DNA of 8,074 bases from an uncultured Saprospiraceae bacterium. Its GTDB lineage: Bacteria > Bacteroidota > Bacteroidia > Chitinophagales > Saprospiraceae. Under the pieces are notes generated by a model that was given only the letters and a program-made list of their open reading frames with translations, searched no databases and was not told the origin of the DNA. The stretch spans positions 1-8,074 of the forward strand of contig CALCSX010000297.1 of assembly GCA_937894165.1 (NCBI GenBank). The letters are read 5' to 3'. Shown here piece after piece: positions 1-4,771 of this stretch; positions within the stretch are counted from its first letter, which is position 1, and every line of letters begins with the position of its first letter. Both the position numbers and the translations under genes were made by a program.

Positions 1-28
1 AATTACGAATTAAAAATTACGAATTCGA
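1..28. repeat. 14-bp tandem duplication (two units)
   Basis: Two adjacent 14-base units share their first 11 bases, AATTACGAATT, at 1-11 and 15-25; the last three bases differ (AAA versus CGA). The left edge of the window may cut further units. The pair lies 7 bases upstream of the conserved GTAG that precedes the 20-bp palindrome, the same order as at 4454-4518 although the tandem sequence is different. The function is unknown; it resembles intergenic repeat debris. Confidence 0.6.
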
Positions 29-35
29 TTTTGTA

Positions 36-59
36 GTAGGGACAAATCGTGATTTGTCC
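36..59. repeat. Dispersed palindromic repeat, copy A
   Basis: GTAG is followed by a perfect interrupted palindrome, GGACAAATCGTGATTTGTCC (40-59), with 9-bp arms GGACAAATC/GATTTGTCC around GT. The identical 24-base block recurs at 4495-4518 and a shortened form is at 148-166. As RNA it would form a tight 9-bp hairpin, but no T-run follows, so it is not a typical terminator. Its intergenic position and exact recurrence mark it as a REP-like dispersed repeat. No transposase is present in the window. Confidence 0.8.
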
Positions 60-147
60 GAAATCATTAAAACCAATTAATACGATTTACCGAAAATTAT
101 TCATTAACAATTCGGATTTAACCCAAAATTTCAATTTCGATATGATT

Positions 148-166
148 GTAGGGACAAATCGTGTCC
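148..166. repeat. Dispersed palindromic repeat, shortened copy B
   Basis: GTAG followed by GGACAAATCGTGTCC (152-166) matches copy A except for the loss of five bases from the right arm. Both copies are followed by GAA. The copy is flanked by an 8-bp inverted repeat, AATTCGGA at 109-116 and TCCGAATT at 164-171. The simplest reading is a decayed copy of the same element that lost 5 bp in one arm. Confidence 0.65.
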
Positions 167-231
167 GAATTAATCCACTGCCGGCGCAAGTTTGTAAATG
201 TGCCCCATTGACATATTCATTACCTCTGCGA

Positions 232-245
232 GCATATTAATATGC
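232..245. other. Perfect 14-bp palindrome downstream of the antiporter gene
   Basis: GCATATTAATATGC is fully self-complementary. It lies about 40 bp past the stop codon of the RCK fragment (minus strand). It has no loop and no T-run, so it does not look like an intrinsic terminator; a protein-binding site or chance are both possible. The rest of 60-283 shows no convincing gene. The stretch around 175-210 is noticeably richer in G+C than its surroundings but matches nothing I recognise. Confidence 0.3.
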
Positions 246-283
246 CCTTCAATTTAATGGAATCTTTGAGATAAATATCCAAT

Positions 284-961
284 CTAATTCTTAAAATAAT
301 CACCCATTTTAAGTAAAGCCTCAGGGCTGCCAAAGACATAGAGTATGTCATTTAATTCAAGTATTTTATTGGGCATGTCATTCGTAATGATCTTATCTCC
401 TCGTTTTATGGCGAGAACAGTGATATCAAAACGTTGACGGAACTCGCATTCTGAAAGGGTTTTTCCAATTATCTTAGCAGCCTCATCTTCAATCTGAATG
501 CTAGAGATCACCATGTCCGGTATGTCTAATTCTACCGGGCTTACATGAGAATTAAGGGAACCTGGGTTGGAAAGCATGCCATAATTATGAGCTCTGACTT
601 GTTGGATAAAAGCTTGAATCTGTTGCTGTGGAACAAGATACTTCGCTAAGGCTTTGCTGAATATCTGAATTGAAGTTTCAAATTCTTCCGGTATGACTTC
701 ATCTGCTCCACGTTTGAGATTCTCTTCTATTTCTTTAGTATAACGCGTTCGAACGATTATATGTGCTGTTTTATTATGTGTACGGATCTGACTGACAATA
801 TTTTTGGTGCTTTCAGCATCGGAAATAGCTATAACTATGACACGCGCATCGTGCACATTAGCATGTTCAAGAATGACATCCTGAGCCGCATCCCCGAAAA
901 TAATATTTTCCCCTGCCTCCTTAGCTTCATTGACAGTCTCTGCATTAAATTCAATGATCAC
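284..961 (-). CDS. RCK (TrkA-N/TrkA-C) C-terminal part of a frameshifted Kef-type antiporter
   Basis: This 225-residue piece is the regulatory end of a KefB/KefC-like antiporter. It begins with GTG at 961 inside the second beta strand of an RCK_N/TrkA-N Rossmann fold. An acidic residue ends that strand (Glu4 in VIIEFN, typical of NAD(H) binding), a GDA motif follows near residue 23, and the rest of the nucleotide-binding domain runs to about 110. A linker of about 40 residues leads to an RCK_C/TrkA-C domain (about 150-222) with the usual GKTLSE and LxxGD/LELND features. It has no signal peptide or membrane segment, so it is cytosolic. The glycine motif GYGINGKN that must precede it is encoded at the end of the upstream frame (958-2235), and the two frames overlap by four bases (GTGA). 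One extra base there would fuse them into IPYVIIEFN, the sequence expected of the family. I infer a frameshift, whether real or a sequencing error. A translationally coupled separate protein is the less likely alternative, because the split falls inside one domain. Confidence 0.85.
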   Translation of the reverse strand: MIIEFNAETVNEAKEAGENIIFGDAAQDVILEHANVHDARVIVIAISDAESTKNIVSQIRTHNKTAHIIVRTRYTKEIEENLKRGADEVIPEEFETSIQIFSKALAKYLVPQQQIQAFIQQVRAHNYGMLSNPGSLNSHVSPVELDIPDMVISSIQIEDEAAKIIGKTLSECEFRQRFDITVLAIKRGDKIITNDMPNKILELNDILYVFGSPEALLKMGDYFKN

Positions 962-2235
962 ATAGGTATCTGTGCCTTTCCCGCAACTCGGGAAAGATTT
1001 TTACCATTGATGCCGTAACCTATGATGATTAAATGATCATGAATTCCCCTTTCAATGTCGATGCTTGGATCTGATGGTCCGTTGTTAAATCTATTCTTAA
1101 ATTTCTGAGACAAGGGTGTTTTATAGATAAAGCTTGAAATTCGTGGAACTAGTTTAAAAACAAAAGGGGTCATTGCCATAGAAAGAATCGCCGTAGCCAG
1201 AAAAAATTGATAGATCTCCGGGGATAATATTCCTACAGATAAACCTACAGTGGATAAAATAAATCCAAATTCACCTAACTGAAACAAAAACAAGGAGGTA
1301 CTGATAGCAACTTTAGGTTGATGACTCACAGCTATTAAGGCAATAAATGTTGCTGAAAAATTAATTAATACTGCTCCCGAAGTAAGTAAAAGAATAATTA
1401 AAATGTTCTCGTAAAAAAAAGTTAAGTCCAAAAGCATTCCTACAGAAACAAAAAAGAAACTGATAAACAACTCTCTAAAGGGCAGTACGTTAGCTGTCGC
1501 TTGATGGCTATAATCCGACTCTGAGATTACCAATCCCGCAAAAAAAGCACCCAACGCCAATGATAAGCCTGCCAAAGAGGTTAAAAATGCTGTACCGAAA
1601 CAAATGACAACCACTGTAATTAAAAATAACTCTTTATTTCGTGTAGCTACAACTTTCTTGAAAAGTAGAGGGACAATATATTTCCCCATGACGATCATTA
1701 AAGCTACTACTCCGGCCACTTTGAGAACCAACCACAGTACTGTGCCACCCACATCTTCCGTCTGCCCCGCCAGAATCGGTGTCACTAACATCATTGGCAC
1801 GACAATTATATCCTGAAATATCAGAATAGTTTCAGAAGATCTACCCTCCTCAGATTTGATTTTTCCGGAAGTCTGTAAAAGATTTAAAACAATAGCCTTA
1901 CTGCTCAAAGCAAAGAGAAACCCCATGAATACCCCTTCATTCCAGCTTAAGCCAAATAATTGCGATGCCAACATAATGGCGATAGTTGAAAGCAGAACCT
2001 GAAGCCCTCCTCCAACAAAAACCGTCTTTTTGATTGACAAAATACTCTTTAGCGAAAATTCGATGCCTATTACGAAAAGCAATAAAATCACCCCTATTTC
2101 AGCCAATAATTCAACCTCATGACTGGCATGCACCAATCCCAATGCATTGGGCCCAATAATTACGCCAGTTACCAAAAAACCAATAATAGAGGGAAGTTTG
2201 AATCGCTGAAAGAGTAAAATAATAAATACAGACAA
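958..2235 (-). CDS. Kef-type CPA2 cation/proton antiporter, membrane part (frameshifted before the RCK domain)
   Basis: This is the membrane domain of a monovalent cation:proton antiporter-2 (KefB/KefC-like) protein, which exchanges K+ or Na+ for H+ across the inner membrane. About 12 hydrophobic segments are visible. Family signatures include GVIIGPNALGL (25-34), EIGVILLLFVIGIEFSL (46-62), SSKAIVLNLLQ (111-121), the ion-site FQD motif (Gln141-Asp142, followed by VVP), LALGAFFAGLVIS and the FQLGEFGF stretch. The frame ends with the first strand and glycine motif GxGxxG (406-411) of an RCK domain and stops at TGA right after AQIPM; the rest of that domain lies in the -1 frame at 284-961. The TTG at 2235 is only the first usual start codon. 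Family-like sequence, IEIPLLKEVVIILG, is encoded upstream in the same frame to ATA at 2277-2275, with no ATG, GTG or TTG before an in-frame stop, so the true start appears to be an ATA or to have been lost. It probably represents a damaged antiporter gene, unless the sequence has errors. Confidence 0.88.
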   Translation of the reverse strand: MSVFIILLFQRFKLPSIIGFLVTGVIIGPNALGLVHASHEVELLAEIGVILLLFVIGIEFSLKSILSIKKTVFVGGGLQVLLSTIAIMLASQLFGLSWNEGVFMGFLFALSSKAIVLNLLQTSGKIKSEEGRSSETILIFQDIIVVPMMLVTPILAGQTEDVGGTVLWLVLKVAGVVALMIVMGKYIVPLLFKKVVATRNKELFLITVVVICFGTAFLTSLAGLSLALGAFFAGLVISESDYSHQATANVLPFRELFISFFFVSVGMLLDLTFFYENILIILLLTSGAVLINFSATFIALIAVSHQPKVAISTSLFLFQLGEFGFILSTVGLSVGILSPEIYQFFLATAILSMAMTPFVFKLVPRISSFIYKTPLSQKFKNRFNNGPSDPSIDIERGIHDHLIIIGYGINGKNLSRVAGKAQIPM

Positions 2236-2313
2236 GCCTAAAATAATAACGACTTCTTTCAGTAGAGGTATTTCTATATTTTTTTTAGTTATTATTGAGC
2301 AGCTCTGAACAGA

Positions 2314-2329
2314 TTTATAAATTTATAAA
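2314..2329. other. 16-bp A+T palindrome between antiporter and dsbA-like gene
   Basis: TTTATAAATTTATAAA is perfectly self-complementary and lies about 37 bp upstream of the expected antiporter start. It could be an operator, but it is made only of A and T in an A+T-rich gap, so chance is a real possibility. No TAnnTTTG promoter box is visible in the gap 2278-2390, and no T-rich hairpin terminator for the dsbA-like gene. Confidence 0.25.
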
Positions 2330-2390
2330 AACTTAGCTTTAGAATTAGGCTCTATTTTGGTAAAATAAGATTTTTTTTTGATTAATAAAC

Positions 2391-3038
2391 CTAGCCTTGC
2401 TCAATTAGTCGATTATAGACTAACTCTAAATGTTCCACCGGTGTGTACCCTTTCGCCATTAGAAATAACTCCTCATTTTTTTCAACAATCAAGGCAGGAA
2501 ATCCGGAAATATTAAGAGATTCAACCCATTGAAAATCAGAATTTGTTTCATATTTAATCTCTTCTGAATTCAATTCATTAGCGAATATCTCCCTGTCCAT
2601 TCCAATTATGTCTGCTAAATTCAACAAATTATCTTCATCGCAAGGATGTTTACCATCCAAATAAATGCTTTTCTGAAGTAGAGATGCAAATTCAAATTGT
2701 TTTTCAGGCTGATATTTCTTAACGATACATAGGGCATATGACATCGGTCGAGAATCCATTATCATTTCTCCGGACTCAAGATTTTTCAGAAAAGAGGTAC
2801 CAAAGCTGATGCCGGATTTAGACTTCACGCTTTCGATGCTGGTTTTTAGAAAAGGCGCGACATCTTTCAGAGCTCCGGCATTAATTTCTCTCACCATCCC
2901 TCCGCTGATGACAGAGATATCAAATTCACCAATATGATTTTCACAAAATTGTTGTAAAATAGTACTGAAAGCATAGCACCATGTGCACAAGGGGTCAAAA
3001 ACATATATCAATTTATCTTTATGCGTCATAATTTTCAT
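2391..3038 (-). CDS. DsbA/FrnE-like thioredoxin-fold oxidoreductase
   Basis: A 215-residue protein of the DsbA-like (COG3531/FrnE-type) family, predicted to catalyse dithiol-disulfide exchange. The sequence shows an early beta strand (LIYVFDPLC), then the active site CTWC (Cys18, Cys21) in the DPxCxWCYxF context typical of this group. An alpha-helical insert spans about residues 45-165, and the conserved cis-proline is in SGFPALIV (Pro181). There is no signal peptide, so it should act in the cytoplasm, unlike periplasmic DsbA. Translation may begin at Met1 (3038) or Met4 (3029); neither has a clear ribosome binding site. It is divergent from the MarR-pirin pair with a 90-bp gap, and I infer that MarR controls it. 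The antiporter start lies more than 110 bp downstream on the same strand, so an operon with it is uncertain. The family is clear; the substrate is unknown. Confidence 0.88.
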   Translation of the reverse strand: MKIMTHKDKLIYVFDPLCTWCYAFSTILQQFCENHIGEFDISVISGGMVREINAGALKDVAPFLKTSIESVKSKSGISFGTSFLKNLESGEMIMDSRPMSYALCIVKKYQPEKQFEFASLLQKSIYLDGKHPCDEDNLLNLADIIGMDREIFANELNSEEIKYETNSDFQWVESLNISGFPALIVEKNEELFLMAKGYTPVEHLELVYNRLIEQG

Positions 3039-3128
3039 CGGGATTTTATATTAAATAGACATTGAACAACTGAGGTTATATTTCGTTTATTTGTTACAAC
3101 AATATTTGCAAATGCATAAATTAAAAAA
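3039..3128. promoter_or_regulatory. Divergent promoter/operator region between dsbA-like and marR
   Basis: This 90-bp gap must hold the promoters of both divergent genes. Two inverted repeats stand out: TTGTTACAACAA (3091-3102, 5-bp arms around AC) and ATTTGCAAAT (3104-3113, perfect), nearly touching each other about 16-38 bp before the marR start. Divergent MarR regulators usually bind such short palindromes in their own promoter gap, so these are candidate operators (inference). On the minus strand the first repeat overlaps a TTGTTG sequence 16 bp before TATAAC. On the plus strand TATATTTC (3077-3084) matches the Bacteroidota -7 box at 7 of 8 positions, with no well-spaced -33 element. Confidence 0.4.
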
Positions 3129-3584
3129 GTGAAAATAGAAGAGGCGATAAAGAGCAATTTTACCAATGAACATCACAAACTTATAGTCAATCTCATGTTC
3201 ACCGGTAATTATTTCAGAGACATAATTAAAGACATATTAAAACCTTTCGGCATCCTTCCGCAGCATTATAATGCGCTTCGAATTATTGCCGGTGCACATC
3301 CCGAACCTGCCAATCCGGGAAATATCAAGAAGGTACTTTTGGACAAAGCCAATGATGTGACTAGGCTTTTGGACAAGTTAGAGGATCAAAAGCTCATCAG
3401 TAGAAAGATTTGTCTAAGTAACCGTAGGAAAATAGATGTCAATATCTCAAAAGAGGGATTGGAACTGCTAGATGCAATCCAAAGGGAGATGAATAAATTA
3501 CATACTGCTATTGAGACGAGTATAAGCGAAGAAGATGCAGATTTAGTGAATAAATTAATTGATAAAATTAAAATCAATGACTAA
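3129..3584 (+). CDS. MarR-family winged-helix transcriptional regulator
   Basis: A 151-residue MarR-type regulator, normally a dimer that represses until a ligand or thiol oxidation releases it. It starts at GTG 3129; an in-frame TAA at 3117 excludes a longer form, and the N-terminus MKIEEAIKSNF looks like that of Bacteroidota MarR proteins. Dimerisation helices occupy about 1-40 and 120-150. The DNA-binding core includes PQHYNALRIIAG (about 44-55), the recognition helix region with NDVTRLLDKLEDQKLI, and the wing SNRRKIDVNISKEGLELL. The protein contains one cysteine, in KICLSN just before the wing, so single-cysteine redox sensing is conceivable but not shown. It overlaps the pirin gene by 8 nt, implying a transcription unit with translational coupling, and is divergent from the DsbA-like gene, suggesting that it regulates both sides. 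Confidence 0.9.
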   Translation: MKIEEAIKSNFTNEHHKLIVNLMFTGNYFRDIIKDILKPFGILPQHYNALRIIAGAHPEPANPGNIKKVLLDKANDVTRLLDKLEDQKLISRKICLSNRRKIDVNISKEGLELLDAIQREMNKLHTAIETSISEEDADLVNKLIDKIKIND

Positions 3585-4455
3585 GGAAATGAAAAAAGTA
3601 GCCAGAATTTATAGTAAGCCTTCGACTCATATGGTGGGAGATGGTTTCAGAGTAAGAAATTATATTCCCGGCAGACATGATTTGATGGATATTGCAAATC
3701 CATTCATAATGTTGGATTACAATACGCCCCACATTTTCGAATATAATGGCAAGCGTCGGGGTGTAGATGCTCATCCTCACAAAGGTTTTGAGACCGTCAC
3801 TATTGTCTATGATGGCGAGGTAGAACACCGGGATAGCACAGGTGCAGGAGGCAAAATTGGACCGGGCGAAGTACAGTGGATGACTGCGGGGGCAGGTTTG
3901 ATTCATGAGGAATATCATGGGGAGGATTTTGCGAAGGCGGGTGGCAGTTTCCACATGGTTCAGCTGTGGGTCAATCTCCCGGCGAAGGATAAGTTGACAC
4001 CTCCCTCCTATCAGGCTTTGACGTCAGAGAATATTCCATCTTTAATTTTACCTGAAGGTCAAGGCAGTATTCGTATAATAGCCGGAGCGTATAATAATAT
4101 GAAAGGAGCGGCTAAGACCTTTAGTCCGGTTCATATTCTTGATGTTACATTGAAAGCGGGAGCTATGGCAGACTTCAACTTTCCTGAGGATTATGTCACC
4201 TTTATCTTAGTCAATTCCGGGAAAATTGTAATTGAAGGCAGTGAAGAAGCCGGGGAGGCCGAATTTGTGGAGTTTGAAAAAGGCGGGCAGGAATTCAAGG
4301 TGGAGGCTAGCGAGGACAGTCGATTCCTTTTGCTATCTGCTGAGCCACTTAATGAGCCGATCGCTAGTTATGGTCCATTTGTGATGAATACCCATCAAGA
4401 GATAGTCGAGACTATTAAGGAGTATAATGAAGGGAAGTTTGGGATGATAGGATAA
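3577..4455 (+). CDS. Pirin-family bicupin protein
   Basis: A 292-residue pirin, a cytosolic two-cupin metal-dependent protein; characterised relatives include human pirin and the quercetinase YhhW. The N-terminal cupin carries the Fe-ligand pattern: His66 and His68 in AHPHKGFET, and His110 with Glu112 in GLIHEEYH, corresponding to the HxH and HxE ligands of human pirin. The family phrase MVGDGFRVRNYIPG is near residue 19. A second cupin (pirin_C) covers about 185-290. All four ligands are present, so it should bind metal. ATG 3577 overlaps the end of marR by 8 nt; ATG 3589, four codons later and just past the marR stop, is an equally possible start. A TTG further upstream lies deep inside marR and is unlikely. 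Co-transcription with marR suggests induction by the ligand or oxidant sensed by MarR. The enzymatic substrate is unknown. Confidence 0.93.
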   Translation: MTKEMKKVARIYSKPSTHMVGDGFRVRNYIPGRHDLMDIANPFIMLDYNTPHIFEYNGKRRGVDAHPHKGFETVTIVYDGEVEHRDSTGAGGKIGPGEVQWMTAGAGLIHEEYHGEDFAKAGGSFHMVQLWVNLPAKDKLTPPSYQALTSENIPSLILPEGQGSIRIIAGAYNNMKGAAKTFSPVHILDVTLKAGAMADFNFPEDYVTFILVNSGKIVIEGSEEAGEAEFVEFEKGGQEFKVEASEDSRFLLLSAEPLNEPIASYGPFVMNTHQEIVETIKEYNEGKFGMIG

Positions 4456-4481
4456 TTGTTAATGGTTAATTGTTAATGGTT
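4454..4481. repeat. Perfect 14-bp tandem duplication after pirin
   Basis: AATTGTTAATGGTT occurs twice with no spacer (4454-4467 and 4468-4481). Its first two bases are the last two bases of the pirin stop codon TAA. As at the left edge of the window, the pair precedes a copy of the 20-bp palindrome, here 13 bases before the GTAG. The unit sequence differs from the one at 1-28, but the unit length and arrangement are the same. Confidence 0.75.
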
Positions 4482-4494
4482 TATTTTTGTTGGT

Positions 4495-4518
4495 GTAGGG
4501 ACAAATCGTGATTTGTCC
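4495..4518. repeat. Dispersed palindromic repeat, copy C
   Basis: GTAG plus GGACAAATCGTGATTTGTCC (4499-4518) is identical over 24 bases to copy A at 36-59. A further near-repeat follows: ATTTGTCCAAT (4511-4521) and ATTCGTCCAAT (4526-4536), one mismatch, 15-bp spacing. It lies 40 bp past the pirin stop and could form a hairpin in the transcript tail, though without a T-run. An exact copy about 4.4 kb away indicates a genome-dispersed family. Confidence 0.8.
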
Positions 4519-4563
4519 AATCATAATTCGTCCAATAATTCATCAAAAAATATTTTAAAAAAC

Positions 4564-4593
4564 CAAAGGGCTTGATTTACATCAAGCCCTTTG
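4564..4593 (-). terminator. Strong 13-bp hairpin terminator, possibly bidirectional
   Basis: A perfect 13-bp stem, CAAAGGGCTTGAT (4564-4576) and ATCAAGCCCTTTG (4581-4593), surrounds a 4-base loop. Read on the minus strand, the stem is followed by a T-rich tail (complement of the A-rich 4540-4563, beginning GTTTTTTAAAAT), fitting an intrinsic terminator for the secreted-protein gene that ends at 4772. On the plus strand the tail is weaker (TATAATTTTG), but it may also end the pirin transcript. It sits about 180 bp from the minus-strand stop, leaving an unusually long 3' tail. The rest of 4594-4771 shows no convincing gene. Confidence 0.8.
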
Positions 4594-4771
4594 TATAATT
4601 TTGAATTTCTATTCTCGTAGAGAATCCGATTCATTTTTTCATTAAAATTCTTTAAAAATAAAATTCTAAAGACAAGGCTTTCGAAGAATTTGGATCCAAG
4701 GCGTTTATAATTAATAAATAACTGATTCAAATTCGAGAGTAACGCAGTATTTAGGATTTTATTAAAGAATT

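Noticed and set aside
40..59. Copy A palindrome as an intrinsic terminator
   Set aside because: The 9-bp hairpin has no T-run on either strand and recurs identically elsewhere, so it fits a dispersed repeat better.
1..171. CRISPR array
   Set aside because: The palindromic repeats are irregularly spaced, only two lie close together, one is truncated, and no cas gene is present.
49..240. 63-codon plus-strand frame
   Set aside because: It begins inside the palindromic repeat, runs through the shortened repeat copy and has no family-like features; repeat sequence is the better explanation.
958..961. Programmed -1 frameshift as the explanation of the split antiporter
   Set aside because: The junction ATA-CCT-ATG-TGA has no X-XXY-YYZ slippery heptamer and no obvious stimulatory stem directly after it; mutation, error or reinitiation are simpler. 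Kept only as a minor alternative.
3574..3954. 126-codon minus-strand frame opposite pirin
   Set aside because: It lies entirely antisense to a well-supported pirin cupin domain with intact metal ligands; it is a shadow of that gene.
4521..4730. 69-codon minus-strand frame
   Set aside because: It crosses both arms of the perfect terminator hairpin and enters the repeat-adjacent sequence; its low-complexity F/K/N-rich product has no recognisable motif.
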